Notes: generated by a model from the letters alone, not told the origin. Positions 1-11,049 are shown, numbered from the stretch's first letter. The stretch: 64,000 nucleotides of DNA from Paenibacillus sp. OK003 (GCF_900109515.1 NZ_FOBD01000010.1:124001-188000), one strand, 5' to 3'. A program made the numbers and translations.

Positions 1-471
1 AAGCCGGAAGCGGAAGCTTGGATCACGGCCCATCAAAAAGCAACGGAAGAGATGTGGAAGCAGCTTCATGAGAATGGACTGAAAGAAGGGGAAACGGCTT
101 CGGTATTCACCATGTATCCTGGTAATCGACTGTTTGTAATGGCCGGAGCAGGATTGCCACAGTTGTTATATGGAGCCGATGGCATGAAGCCAACCGCGGA
201 AATTCAGAAAGTATTAGATGAAGGAATGGGCTTTGCAGAGATTTCTACTGAAAAGCTGCCCGAAATAGCGGGTGATCGCGTATTTATACTGAATCCAGTA
301 ACGGATGATGCGAAGCAGTCCACCAAAGAATTGCTGGATAGCCCGATCTGGAAGAACTTGCCCGCTGTAAAAGAAGGAAAAGTATATCGCTTTGATCTGG
401 TTAAGGCTTCAAGTGATGCAACTTCAAGAGAATGGCTGTTGAAAGAATTACCGAAACAGATGATTAAATAG
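1..471 (+). CDS. Siderophore ABC transporter substrate-binding protein, C-terminal part
   Basis: The reading frame is open from the first base, so this is the C-terminal ~156 residues of a gene that begins outside the window. It resembles the C-terminal lobe of FecB/FhuD-type binding proteins, which deliver ferric siderophores to an ABC importer at the membrane surface. Visible family features are GETASVF, RLFVMAGAGLPQLLY, an EIS/AGDRVFIL segment and a PAVKEGKVYRFD strand near the end. The same motifs recur in order in the C-terminal domain of the AraC regulator at 675-2321, so the two share a ligand-binding fold. A terminator follows directly. The siderophore is not identifiable. Confidence 0.85.
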   Translation, partial: KPEAEAWITAHQKATEEMWKQLHENGLKEGETASVFTMYPGNRLFVMAGAGLPQLLYGADGMKPTAEIQKVLDEGMGFAEISTEKLPEIAGDRVFILNPVTDDAKQSTKELLDSPIWKNLPAVKEGKVYRFDLVKASSDATSREWLLKELPKQMIK

Positions 472-530
472 TCGTTTATGGATTGATAGATCATAATATT
501 TTACTGGAACAAGAACGAAAATGCCGACTA

Positions 531-570
531 AAAAAGAGCCTTCAACATTTCGTTGAAAGCTCTTTTTTTT
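531..570 (+). terminator. Rho-independent terminator after the binding-protein gene
   Basis: AAAGAGCCTTCAAC is followed by a short loop, then GTTGAAAGCTCTTT and a run of T. The imperfect stem ends the binding-protein transcript and separates it from the AraC gene. Confidence 0.9.
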
Positions 571-611
571 GCTGATTACAGCCAGATCTGGATTAATGAC
601 CAAAGCTCGCT

Positions 612-649
612 TATAATCAGTTCATACGGATTTAATGATAATCATTCTC
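612..649 (+). promoter_or_regulatory. -10 element and Fur box before the AraC-type regulator
   Basis: A perfect -10 TATAAT (612-617) has only a poor -35 (TGGATT, 589-594), as expected for an activator-dependent promoter. The Fur box TTTAATGATAATCATTCTC (631-649) matches 16 of 19 positions of GATAATGATAATCATTATC and lies just downstream of the -10. Iron-dependent repression of the downstream gene is inferred. Confidence 0.75.
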
Positions 650-674
650 ATTTTAAAGAACGAGGTGAACCACC

Positions 675-2321
675 ATGCAGGCTTTGAATGCCGATGCGAG
701 AGGGTTGTATTTTTCAGCATTCATGTTTCGGCTGGATCATCTGGAACAACGAATTGAACAACCAGAACAGGTGATGCTGGAAGTGGCATGCGATAAACAT
801 ACATTCTTGATCTGCGAAGAAGGGGAAGGTCGCTTATATATAGGATATGAACAGTTTCCTTTTACCACCGGATGTGTTTACCCGCTTTCTCCGGGCGAGG
901 GATACCAGATTGAACATGGAAACCGATTGAAATTGAAATATATGGTGATATCATTTGATGTTATTCATGTGTTGACGGGAGATCCGGAACAGTATACGCG
1001 CCCTGTATTCGAACATAGAAATCAATTGAATGGCTATCCTTATGCCCCGTTAAGTGGGCCGTTGGAGCAATTGTATGCCATTCGGGATTATCAAACAGAT
1101 GCCGAATATAGCCATTTGAATGCACAGTTTCAGAGATGGATGGAGATGATCATCACCCGGTACACTTCACCAAAAACGGAGCAGAGCATGGAATCCAGAC
1201 TACACAGTACAATTCAATATATAGAAGATCATTATGCTGAAGAAATCACAGTAACGAAACTGGCTCGTCTTGCAGATATCCGACCCGTGCAATATACAAC
1301 CTTGTTCAGACAATTAACCGGCCACAGGCCGCTTGATTATGTGAACCATGTACGAATTAAACATGCTAAGGATTGGCTGCGCAAATCCGATGAACCGCTT
1401 CGGGATATAGCAACCCGGGTGGGCTTTAAGGACGAGTATTATTTTAGCAGGCGTTTTCGTCAAATGACCGGATTATCGCCTCGTCAATATGACCGATCTA
1501 TTCAGCAACAAACACTGGTTCAGGATTGGTTGGGTCATGATGTGAATATTCCGGCACGACCGGAGCGAATTATGTTTTATGGTGATTCCGGTGGAGATCT
1601 GCGAGTGCTGGGTATTGGTCTGTTAGGAGATCAGGCATATGATGCGGTTGCCCCGGTTAATGTGGAAGAGGCAGTCCGGATGAGACCAGACCTGATCATT
1701 TTCGACAGTACCAACGAACAGCAATATGAGCAATTCTCGCGAATTGCACCCACACTGGCATACAACTCTCACGCAACGCTGGAAGAGCGAATGTGCAGAG
1801 TGGGAAGCTGGTTTGGCAAACAATCAGAGGCTGGACAATGGCTCTCCTTCTATCAGCAACGTGTGGAAAAGATGTGGATGAAGATTCATATGTCGGTTGA
1901 ACCGGGGGAAACGGCGTCCGTATTCACGTATCATCGGGGTGCACGATTATTTGTCATGGGCAATATTGGTTTGGCCTCACTCTTGTATCATCCGATGGGG
2001 TTCAGACCCGTTACGAAAGTGAAGGAAGCACTTGTCGCGGGCAGAGCGTATAAGGAGATTTCGTCTGAAGCGATTCGTCAGTATGCCGGTGATCATATAT
2101 TTGTCTTACTTCCTGAAGAGGTTATTGCAAGGCAGGCCACAGAGAAGTTGATGCAGAGTCCAAGCTGGATGGCACTTCCAGCCGTGCAGAAGGGGCAAGT
2201 GTACGGAGTAGAGGAGACAACATGGAATTTGGGCGATGCACTAACGAGCAACCGTTTGTTAACATTGCTGACCGAGTTATTATGTAGGAGTTCAGAACGA
2301 AAACAGGTTGCAGATGTTTGA
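675..2321 (+). CDS. btr: AraC-family activator with fused siderophore-binding domain (Btr-like)
   Basis: This 548-residue cytoplasmic regulator has three parts. Residues 1-150 are an N-terminal sensor/cupin-like region. Residues ~172-270 are an AraC DNA-binding domain with two helix-turn-helices, ending in the typical DEYYFSRRFRQMTGLSPRQY signature. Residues ~288-548 are a periplasmic-binding-protein-like domain. That arrangement is the one in Bacillus subtilis Btr, which senses Fe-bacillibactin and activates the feuABC uptake genes; the ligand here is inferred only. The start ATG follows GAGGTG. The ligand domain is homologous to the binding protein just upstream, suggesting regulator and transporter recognise the same siderophore. 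The Fur box makes it part of the iron regulon. Confidence 0.85.
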   Translation: MQALNADARGLYFSAFMFRLDHLEQRIEQPEQVMLEVACDKHTFLICEEGEGRLYIGYEQFPFTTGCVYPLSPGEGYQIEHGNRLKLKYMVISFDVIHVLTGDPEQYTRPVFEHRNQLNGYPYAPLSGPLEQLYAIRDYQTDAEYSHLNAQFQRWMEMIITRYTSPKTEQSMESRLHSTIQYIEDHYAEEITVTKLARLADIRPVQYTTLFRQLTGHRPLDYVNHVRIKHAKDWLRKSDEPLRDIATRVGFKDEYYFSRRFRQMTGLSPRQYDRSIQQQTLVQDWLGHDVNIPARPERIMFYGDSGGDLRVLGIGLLGDQAYDAVAPVNVEEAVRMRPDLIIFDSTNEQQYEQFSRIAPTLAYNSHATLEERMCRVGSWFGKQSEAGQWLSFYQQRVEKMWMKIHMSVEPGETASVFTYHRGARLFVMGNIGLASLLYHPMGFRPVTKVKEALVAGRAYKEISSEAIRQYAGDHIFVLLPEEVIARQATEKLMQSPSWMALPAVQKGQVYGVEETTWNLGDALTSNRLLTLLTELLCRSSERKQVADV

Positions 2322-2369
2322 ATGATCAAGCTATGATTACAGGTATTACGATTCAGAGGAGTGCTGGTT

Positions 2370-3191
2370 ATGACAGAACAACAACAAGGGGAAATGCGTG
2401 TGGCCCTGATTCAGGGCGATATTCAGCTCGGAGACCCTGAGGCCAACCATAAACATATGCAGTCTTTGCTCGAACGAGCGCTAGAACAGGATCCCGACCT
2501 GGGATTGGCTGTGCTGCCCGAGATGTGGAATACGGGCTATGCTTTGGAACAAATTCATGAGCTTGCTGACCCGGAGGGCCAGAAATCAAGAGAGTGGCTC
2601 GCGGCTTTTGCCCAAAAACATCGAATTTCCATCGTTGGCGGTTCCATTGCAGAGAAACGTGATGGCCAAATCTACAATACAATGTACGCCTATAATAGTG
2701 AAGGAACTCAGGTAACACGTTACGATAAATTACATTTGTTCCGCCTGATGGATGAAGAGAAGTATTTGCAGCCTGGTGCAGAACCGGAAATATTCGAATT
2801 GGAGAACGGCCTTACCGCTGGAGCTTCGATCTGTTACGATATCCGTTTCCCTGAGCTTGCTCGAACGCTTGCCTTGAACGGAGCCAAAGCATTAATTGTC
2901 CCCGCTGAATGGCCGAATCCGCGCTTGCACCATTGGCGCACACTGCTTACAGCAAGGGCCATCGAAAATCAGATGTACGTTATTGCCTGCAATCGTGTAG
3001 GGAAAAGCGGAGACACCGAATTTTTCGGGCATTCCCTCATTATTGATCCTTGGGGTGAAATTGTGGCTGAAGGTGGAGAAGGAGAAGAGATCGTGACCGG
3101 AGTTATCCGTCCTTCGCTTGTGGATGAGGTTCGTGGCCGTATCCCGGTATTCGAAGACCGTAGACCTGGCATTTATTTTGGCAGCAAATAA
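2370..3191 (+). CDS. Carbon-nitrogen hydrolase, nitrilase superfamily (omega-amidase-like)
   Basis: A predicted cytoplasmic amidase of 273 residues. The Glu-Lys-Cys catalytic triad of the nitrilase superfamily is visible: Glu in VLPEMWNTGY, Lys in YDKLHLF and Cys in SICYDIRFPE. The active-site context resembles omega-amidases (YafV/Nit2), which hydrolyse alpha-ketoglutaramate or ketosuccinamate left by glutamine or asparagine transamination; the substrate is inferred. A GTG at 2361 is in frame, but CAGAGGA directly abuts it, whereas the ATG at 2370 has proper spacing, so 2370 is preferred. It follows the AraC gene by about 50 bases and could be co-transcribed. Confidence 0.87.
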   Translation: MTEQQQGEMRVALIQGDIQLGDPEANHKHMQSLLERALEQDPDLGLAVLPEMWNTGYALEQIHELADPEGQKSREWLAAFAQKHRISIVGGSIAEKRDGQIYNTMYAYNSEGTQVTRYDKLHLFRLMDEEKYLQPGAEPEIFELENGLTAGASICYDIRFPELARTLALNGAKALIVPAEWPNPRLHHWRTLLTARAIENQMYVIACNRVGKSGDTEFFGHSLIIDPWGEIVAEGGEGEEIVTGVIRPSLVDEVRGRIPVFEDRRPGIYFGSK

Positions 3192-3277
3192 AAATCTGCA
3201 ATTTTCCAATAAAGTGTTTATTCATCCGGGAGGCGGGTAATGATAACTATCCCGTCACCAAGGAGGATGATCAATCA

Positions 3278-3463
3278 ATGGACAACCATGTGAAAGATAC
3301 GCTCAGGAGACTGGAACAGGAAAACACTAGGGTAGATCACTTGAGGCCATTCTTAGAGAATGGGGCAGGAGGGCTATCACCACCTGAACAATCTGTTCAG
3401 GAAGAAGGCCGCCTTGTGAATCAACAGAACAGGCTGACAAGTGAACGTAATTTGCGAAAATAA
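3278..3463 (+). CDS. Small protein of unknown function (61 aa)
   Basis: A 61-residue hydrophilic, charged protein with no signal peptide or membrane segment. I do not recognise a family. It is probably real because a near-perfect Shine-Dalgarno AAGGAGG lies about 10 bases before the ATG and the codon choice resembles neighbouring genes. The sequence is rich in Glu, Arg, Asn and Gln and looks helical at the N-terminus (DTLRRLEQENTRVDHLRPFL). Confidence 0.55.
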   Translation: MDNHVKDTLRRLEQENTRVDHLRPFLENGAGGLSPPEQSVQEEGRLVNQQNRLTSERNLRK

Positions 3464-3603
3464 ACCGCCAAACTTGAAATTCTCATATGTACGTTTTTAC
3501 GTTAACAATTCAATGATGATATCAGCAACATTGTACTGTAACGATGATGCACTGCTAATACCATGTAAGAACTTTATCCTGCGGATGCGGGAGACGAGTA
3601 TAG

Positions 3604-3645
3604 AACAAAGGCTTGGCCCTTATGGGTCAAGCCTTTGTTTATTTT
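3604..3645. terminator. Bidirectional terminator between the small gene and the LysR gene
   Basis: AACAAAGGCTTG and CAAGCCTTTGTT form a 12-bp perfect stem around GCCCTTATGGGT. T-rich sequence follows on the plus side, and the minus side is suitable for ending the LysR transcript. Confidence 0.85.
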
Positions 3646-3683
3646 ATTGCCAAGTATGGCGGGCTAGTTCGCTGACTGTCCAA

Positions 3684-4610
3684 TTATTCTCCTCGAGAGA
3701 GCTCGGCAACGGTTTGTTGAAACGTATGGATGAATGCCTCCGCGGCTTTGGAGAGAACCCGTCCTTGGCGGTATGCAACGACAAGGGTACGACTGGGGGT
3801 TGGCTCAGCTAGCGGTACATATACAGGAACAAATTCACTGCGGGGCGCGCGGGCAATAAAGCGCGGAACCAGTGTAATCCCCATACCTGTTGCCACCAGT
3901 GACTGCACCGTCTCAATGTTTGTACTCTCAAACACCACATTGGGGTCAAACCCGGCTTCCTCACACAGATCAAATGTAAGCTTGCGGAAGCCCTGTCCTT
4001 TCTTCAGTACAACAAAGGGTTCATCGCGAAGCTCTTCCATCCGTACGGGAACCGGATGCTCTGGATCTCCTCTGCGTGCCAGAGGGTGATTTGGGGGAAC
4101 AGCCAGATCAATTCGCTCTTCACCAATCGTTACATAAGATAGGCTTGGCTCCTGCAATGGGAGGGACAGCAGGCTTAAGTCAGCCTTGCCACTGGCCGTC
4201 AACTTTTCAAGCGTCAGCCCGGAGTCTTCCAGCAAGGTTACTTCAATCTCGGGATAGGCCTGCTGAAAAGCGGGAAGCACATGCGGAAGCAGGTGGGAGC
4301 CAGTGATCGGCATGCTGCCTACAACGACTTTACCTTTACGCAGCTGGGAAATGTCCGACATTTCCTGTCTGAGCAGCTCGACTGCATCAATAATTTTCTG
4401 AGCCTGCTCTACAAAAGTCACCCCTGCATGAGTCAGCTCCACGGTGCTGGTATTACGCTGGAATAACAGTACCCCGAGTTCCTTTTCAAGTTTGGATAGC
4501 TGCTGACTTAAAGAAGGCTGGGCGATGTGCAGCTTCTCTGCTGCCCGGGAGAAGTTCCGCTCTGCCGCGATTTGCAGCGTATATTGAAGTTGTCTGAATT
4601 CCATATCCAC
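3684..4610 (-). CDS. LysR-family transcriptional regulator
   Basis: A 308-residue LysR-type regulator. Residues 1-65 form a winged helix-turn-helix (NFSRAAEKLHIAQPSLSQQL is the recognition helix region), and residues ~90-300 form the two-lobed co-inducer-binding domain. The start is GTG at 4610 with AAAGGA seven bases before it; an ATG two codons later gives the usual family N-terminus and is also possible. It is divergent from the beta-glucoside operon, with about 350 bases between, but that operon has its own antiterminator and cre site, so its target may lie elsewhere. The inducer cannot be predicted. Confidence 0.9.
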   Translation of the reverse strand: MDMEFRQLQYTLQIAAERNFSRAAEKLHIAQPSLSQQLSKLEKELGVLLFQRNTSTVELTHAGVTFVEQAQKIIDAVELLRQEMSDISQLRKGKVVVGSMPITGSHLLPHVLPAFQQAYPEIEVTLLEDSGLTLEKLTASGKADLSLLSLPLQEPSLSYVTIGEERIDLAVPPNHPLARRGDPEHPVPVRMEELRDEPFVVLKKGQGFRKLTFDLCEEAGFDPNVVFESTNIETVQSLVATGMGITLVPRFIARAPRSEFVPVYVPLAEPTPSRTLVVAYRQGRVLSKAAEAFIHTFQQTVAELSRGE

Positions 4611-4680
4611 ACGTCATTCCTTTCGTTATGCCATCATTATATCACTACAGATGAAGAAATCATTATTTTTGCTGAAACGC

Positions 4681-4728
4681 TTGCACTGCTGAAAAAGAGC
4701 TGATATACTGTGTCTGAAAACGCTTAAT
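4681..4728 (+). promoter_or_regulatory. Sigma-A promoter and CcpA (cre) site of the beta-glucoside operon
   Basis: -35 TTGCAC (4681-4686), a 17-base spacer and -10 TATACT (4704-4709) form a good promoter. TGAAAACGCTTAAT (4715-4728) matches the cre consensus TGWAARCGYTWNCW at 13 of 14 positions and covers the expected start of transcription, so CcpA should repress when preferred sugars are present. A second, weaker palindrome (GAAAATCGTTTTC, about 4754-4766) may be another operator. Confidence 0.8.
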
Positions 4729-4850
4729 GTTTAATCTTACCCGGGTATAACAAGAAAATCGTTTTCAGAAGTAGTCTTTTTCAGTACGATGAAGTTCAAC
4801 GATTCATATTCTTTTCGTTTATATAATTGAATAACAGTTCATCCAACGAT

Positions 4851-4879
4851 GGCGTGTTACTGTTCGGCAGGCAAGACCT
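4851..4879 (+). promoter_or_regulatory. RAT: ribonucleic antiterminator for the LicT-type protein
   Basis: GGCGTGTTACTGTTCGGCAG followed by GCAAGACCT closely matches the RAT element bound by BglG/SacY/LicT proteins (consensus core GGATTGTTACTG...GCAGGCAAAACCT). Its 3' end overlaps the 5' arm of the terminator that follows, so RAT folding and terminator folding are mutually exclusive. Confidence 0.93.
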
Positions 4880-4930
4880 AGATTGGGTGGGAAGAGTTTC
4901 TTTTTCCTACCCTATTTAGGTCTTTTTTTG
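4873..4930 (+). terminator. Conditional terminator in the beta-glucoside operon leader
   Basis: AAGACCTAGATTGGGTGGGAA pairs with TTCCTACCCTATTTAGGTCT, followed by a run of seven T. It sits 31 bases before the permease start and shares AAGACCT with the RAT. By analogy with B. subtilis bglPH, transcription stops here unless the antiterminator protein is active. Confidence 0.93.
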
Positions 4931-4960
4931 TTCCCAGCAGAAAAAAGGCGGAGGTGCACC

Positions 4961-6859
4961 ATGAATCACAAACAATTAGCCCAATCGATTATGGAGCTGG
5001 TTGGTGGCAATGATAATATCCACACGGCAATCCATTGCTCCACCAGGCTCAGACTTAATTTGAAGAACCCTGATATAGCGAAAACGGCCGAGATCAAAAA
5101 CCTGGATGGAGTCATCGGCGCAGTGAACAGTGGCGGGCAATACCAGATAATCATCGGCAATGATGTCGGATATGTCTATAACGAACTTGCCAAGATGGTG
5201 GATACTGAGCAATCCAGTGAGGTTCAGGAAAAGAAAAAAGCAGATTACAGTCCCAAAGGTCTGTTTAACACCTTTGCCAGTGTAATTGCAGGCATCTTCC
5301 AGCCGATAATACCGGCCATTGCTGCATCAGGCATGTTGAAGGCGCTGCTGCTTCTGGCAACCGTGACTGGACTAATGTCCAAAGAAAGCCAGACGTATAC
5401 CGTTTTGAGTGTTATGTCGGATGCGGCTTTTTATTTTCTTCCGGTCCTGCTGGCCTATTCCAGTGCAAATAAATTTAAGACCAACCCTTTTGTAGCTGTC
5501 CTGTTCGCGGGAATCATGCTGCATCCCAATATGATTGGATTGCTTGGCGGTGAAGATCCGGTATCTTTTATCGGATTGCCTGTAGCTTCGGTTCAATATG
5601 CATCATCGGTTGTACCGATAATTTTAACCGTCTGGTTTATGTCCTATATCGAACGTTTTGCCGACAAGGTCTCACCAGGACCTGTTAAGATATTCCTTAA
5701 ACCGTTGATTGTCATTCTGATTGTTGCTCCAATCGCGCTGATTGTACTTGGCCCACTGGGCATGTATCTCGGGACAGGCATGTCCAACCTGATCTACTGG
5801 ATTCAGGACAAAATTGGCTGGTTGACTGTTGTCATTATGGCGATTCTGATGCCTTTAATTGTAATGTTCGGTATGCACAAAGTGTTTTATCCCATTATTT
5901 TCGCAGCACTCGCTTCACCTGGTTACGAGACACTGGTACTGGTTGCCATGCTGGCATCTAATATGGCGCAGGGAGCAGGAGCGCTGGCCGTATCGTTCAA
6001 AACCAAGGATGTGAAGCTCAAACAAGTCGCGCTGTCTGCGGGCATCTCCGGTGTATTTGGAATCACGGAACCAGCATTGTACGGTGTACATTTAAGACTC
6101 AAGAAAACGCTGTTTGCATGCATGATCGGTGCTGGTATCGGGGGATTATTCGCAGGAATTGTGAATCTCAAGGCGTATGCAGCCGTGGGACCAGGGATTG
6201 CATCCATGCCTATGTTTATCAGTGAAGACCACATGAACATTATATATGCCATTATTACGATGCTGATTTCCGCCATTATCGCGTTTATTGCAGTGTATGT
6301 TATTGGATTTCAGGATGTTGTTCCAGCAGCAGTTCCAACAACAGACTCTTCGGTAGCAAAAGCGGAAGAAAAACCTGAGATAAAGCCTTCGGCTGGAATC
6401 AAATCGAAAAAAATGGTATTTGCGCCACTGGAGGGTACAGTTTTTCCCTTAAGAGAAGTGAAGGATGAGGCTTTCTCCCAAGAGGCAATGGGACAGGGGA
6501 TGGCGATTCAGCCAAGCATAGGCAAAGTATTTGCTCCGTTTGATGGTACTGTTGAGACGGTATTTCGTACCAAACATTCCCTGGGGTTAAAGTCTGTGGA
6601 TGGGGTTGAACTCCTGATTCATGTAGGACTGGATACCGTGAAATTGAAAGGGCAGCATTTTGACGTAAAAGTAACTGAAGGGGAACCAATCTCCCATGGT
6701 CAACTTCTGATGGAGTTTGATCTTGCAGCAATACAAGCCGCAGGTTATGACACCACGACCCCTGTAATTGTGACCAATTCCTCGGATTATCTGGAGGTAT
6801 TGGGTAATGAATCATCACCAATAACGGGACCGGAGAAACCATTAATTACAGTGTTATAA
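4961..6859 (+). CDS. bglP: PTS beta-glucoside transporter, EIIBCA fusion (BglP-like)
   Basis: A 632-residue membrane permease that imports and phosphorylates beta-glucosides such as salicin or arbutin at the expense of phosphoenolpyruvate. Residues 1-85 are EIIB, with the phosphorylated Cys26 in HCSTRLRL. Residues ~95-445 are the membrane EIIC domain, with the family motif GITEPALYG near residue 367. Residues ~490-632 are EIIA, with active His554 in LLIHVGLDTV. The start at 4961 is set by AGGCGGAGGTG; an in-frame TTG at 4883 lies inside the terminator stem and is not credible. It is the first gene of the operon with licT and the glucosidase. The exact sugar is inferred from the operon. Confidence 0.95.
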   Translation: MNHKQLAQSIMELVGGNDNIHTAIHCSTRLRLNLKNPDIAKTAEIKNLDGVIGAVNSGGQYQIIIGNDVGYVYNELAKMVDTEQSSEVQEKKKADYSPKGLFNTFASVIAGIFQPIIPAIAASGMLKALLLLATVTGLMSKESQTYTVLSVMSDAAFYFLPVLLAYSSANKFKTNPFVAVLFAGIMLHPNMIGLLGGEDPVSFIGLPVASVQYASSVVPIILTVWFMSYIERFADKVSPGPVKIFLKPLIVILIVAPIALIVLGPLGMYLGTGMSNLIYWIQDKIGWLTVVIMAILMPLIVMFGMHKVFYPIIFAALASPGYETLVLVAMLASNMAQGAGALAVSFKTKDVKLKQVALSAGISGVFGITEPALYGVHLRLKKTLFACMIGAGIGGLFAGIVNLKAYAAVGPGIASMPMFISEDHMNIIYAIITMLISAIIAFIAVYVIGFQDVVPAAVPTTDSSVAKAEEKPEIKPSAGIKSKKMVFAPLEGTVFPLREVKDEAFSQEAMGQGMAIQPSIGKVFAPFDGTVETVFRTKHSLGLKSVDGVELLIHVGLDTVKLKGQHFDVKVTEGEPISHGQLLMEFDLAAIQAAGYDTTTPVIVTNSSDYLEVLGNESSPITGPEKPLITVL

Positions 6860-6895
6860 CCGCCCGAAATATGAATGAGAGGCAGGCAGCCGGAT

Positions 6896-9221
<2,326 letters not shown>

Positions 9222-9296
9222 AATCCGTGTAGTAGTCTGGCATAATTACAAAACCGCCCATAAAACACTTGTTTGTAAAACGATAATGAAGATATC

Positions 9297-9328
9297 GCAG
9301 CCCTGATGATCAAGGCTGCTTTTTTCTA
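9297..9328 (+). terminator. Terminator of the beta-glucoside operon
   Basis: GCAGCCCTGATGATCAAGGCTGC followed by TTTTTT: an imperfect stem and T run about 75 bases after the glucosidase stop codon. Confidence 0.85.
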
Positions 9329-9344
9329 TTTTACATAAAAAACA

Positions 9345-9403
9345 TTGACAGCGAGAAGGCTGGAACGTAGTATAAGACTTATGTGATAATGATAATTGTT
9401 ATC
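9345..9403 (+). promoter_or_regulatory. Promoter with Fur box upstream of leuC
   Basis: -35 TTGACA (9345-9350), a 17-base spacer and -10 TAGTAT (9368-9373). GATAATGATAATTGTTATC (9385-9403) matches the 19-base Fur consensus at 17 positions and starts about five bases after the expected transcription start, a position where bound Fur would block transcription. The 190 bases from here to leuC contain a hairpin (9409-9433), a 7-bp inverted repeat ATAGGTT-A-AACCTAT (9452-9466) and no convincing gene. Confidence 0.75.
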
Positions 9404-9408
9404 AATTG

Positions 9409-9445
9409 AAACCTCTGCATAGAGCAGTGGTTTATTTGTGTTTCC
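9409..9445 (+). other. Hairpin in the leuC leader, possible end of a short iron-responsive RNA
   Basis: AAACC-T-CTGC and GCAG-T-GGTTT form a stem with one T-T mismatch and a five-base loop, followed by ATTTGTGTTT. A transcript from the promoter above would be about 65 bases if it ended here. The U tract is weak, so read-through into leuC is equally possible. Confidence 0.35.
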
Positions 9446-9595
9446 CTCATTATAGGTTAAACCTATTACATCTATAGATATTATATCTTGGAACAATGAA
9501 GGACAGGGTGATATATTTATGTCATTCAAGAGCTTTACTTTTAGATAAACGTATGAGGCTCTTCCAAGGACCGAACTTATGATGAGGTGAAAATG

Positions 9596-11017
9596 ATGAG
9601 TAAAAAAACGATGTTTGAGAAAATTTGGGAAAATCACGTGATTCATCAGGAAGAAGGCAAACCAAGCATTTTGTATATCGATCTGCATCTGGTACATGAA
9701 GTAACATCTCCACAGGCGTTTGAAGGTCTGCGTCTGAGCGGCCGTAAAGTTCGTCGCCCTGAGCTGACATTTGCAACCATGGATCACAACGTACCAACGA
9801 AGGATCGTTTCAACATTACGGATCCAATCTCCAAACAACAAATTGACACACTTTCACAAAACTGCCGTGACTTCGGCGTAAAACTGTATGATCTGGATTC
9901 TATCGATCAAGGTGTTGTACACGTTATGGGTCCTGAGCTTGGCCTGACTCATCCAGGTAAAACGATTGTATGTGGCGACAGCCACACATCCACACACGGT
10001 GCATTTGGCGCACTCGCATTCGGGATCGGAACGAGTGAAGTAGAGCACGTTATGGCAACTCAATGTTTGCAGCAAGCCAAAGCCAAAACGATGGAAGTTC
10101 GTTTTGTCGGCAAACGTAACCCGGGTGTAACGGCGAAGGATATGATTCTCGCAGTCATCGCCAAATACGGTACAGACTTTGCTACTGGATATGTTATTGA
10201 ATATACAGGTGAGTCGATCCGTGAACTGAGCATGGAAGAGCGTATGACCGTCTGCAACATGTCCATCGAAGGTGGAGCAAGAGCGGGCATGATTGCTCCG
10301 GATGAAACAACTTTTGAATATCTGCGTGGACGTGAATACGTACCTGCCGATGGCCAATTCGATGAAGCGGTTGCTGCCTGGAAAGAGCTTGTAACTGACG
10401 AGGGTGCTGAATTCGACCGTGTGGTTGAAATCGATGTGGAAACATTAATTCCACAAGTAACTTGGGGTACTAGCCCAGGTATGGGAACCGACATTTCTTC
10501 GAAAGTTCCTGTCCCGGCTGAACTGCCAACCGAAAACGAACGTAAAGCTGCTGAAAAAGCACTTGAATATATGGGCTTGGAACCTGGAACACCGATCTCC
10601 GAAATCCCGGTTGATTATGTATTTATCGGTTCATGCACGAATGGACGGATTGAAGATCTGCGAGCTGCTGCACAGGTAGCCAAAGGTCACACCGTATCCA
10701 GTAATGTTACAGCGATCGTTGTACCAGGCTCGGGACGTGTTAAAATTCAGGCGGAAAAAGAAGGTCTGGATAAAATCTTCACGGAGGCTGGATTTGAATG
10801 GCGTGATGCAGGATGCAGTATGTGTCTGGCAATGAACCCGGATGTACTGAAACCAGGACAACGTTGTGCCTCGACATCCAACCGTAACTTTGAAGGACGT
10901 CAGGGACGTGGAGGACGTACTCACCTTGTATCTCCTGCAATGGCAGCAGCAGCAGCAGTTAAGGGACACTTCGTTGACGTACGTGACTGGAATTTCAAAA
11001 CGGAAGCAGCTATCTAA
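9596..11017 (+). CDS. leuC: 3-isopropylmalate dehydratase, large subunit
   Basis: A 473-residue [4Fe-4S] enzyme of the aconitase family. With LeuD it isomerises 2-isopropylmalate to 3-isopropylmalate in leucine biosynthesis. Cluster ligands are Cys347 (GSCTNGR), Cys407 and Cys410 (GCSMC). Other hallmarks are [20 protein letters not shown] and [18 protein letters not shown] places the start at ATG 9596; an ATG three bases earlier and a GTG at 9587 are in frame but too close to the ribosome site. leuD follows after 32 bases. The Fur box in the leader suggests iron-linked expression, sensible in principle for an iron-sulfur enzyme but of unexpected sign. Confidence 0.96.
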   Translation: MSKKTMFEKIWENHVIHQEEGKPSILYIDLHLVHEVTSPQAFEGLRLSGRKVRRPELTFATMDHNVPTKDRFNITDPISKQQIDTLSQNCRDFGVKLYDLDSIDQGVVHVMGPELGLTHPGKTIVCGDSHTSTHGAFGALAFGIGTSEVEHVMATQCLQQAKAKTMEVRFVGKRNPGVTAKDMILAVIAKYGTDFATGYVIEYTGESIRELSMEERMTVCNMSIEGGARAGMIAPDETTFEYLRGREYVPADGQFDEAVAAWKELVTDEGAEFDRVVEIDVETLIPQVTWGTSPGMGTDISSKVPVPAELPTENERKAAEKALEYMGLEPGTPISEIPVDYVFIGSCTNGRIEDLRAAAQVAKGHTVSSNVTAIVVPGSGRVKIQAEKEGLDKIFTEAGFEWRDAGCSMCLAMNPDVLKPGQRCASTSNRNFEGRQGRGGRTHLVSPAMAAAAAVKGHFVDVRDWNFKTEAAI

Positions 11018-11049
11018 CAAAGGAACGGATTGAAGGGAGAACGAATGAT

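Noticed and set aside
3441..3812. Plus-strand open frame overlapping the LysR gene
   Set aside because: It crosses the bidirectional terminator, lacks a ribosome site and is antisense to a clear regulator gene.
4883..4960. Upstream TTG start that lengthens the PTS permease by 26 residues
   Set aside because: It lies inside the conditional terminator stem and has no ribosome site; ATG 4961 has AGGCGGAGG and the family N-terminus.
9421..9595. T-box or leucine leader-peptide control of leuC
   Set aside because: No AGGGTGGNACC T-box core was found, and the only short open frame with a start (9520-9549) has no leucine codons.
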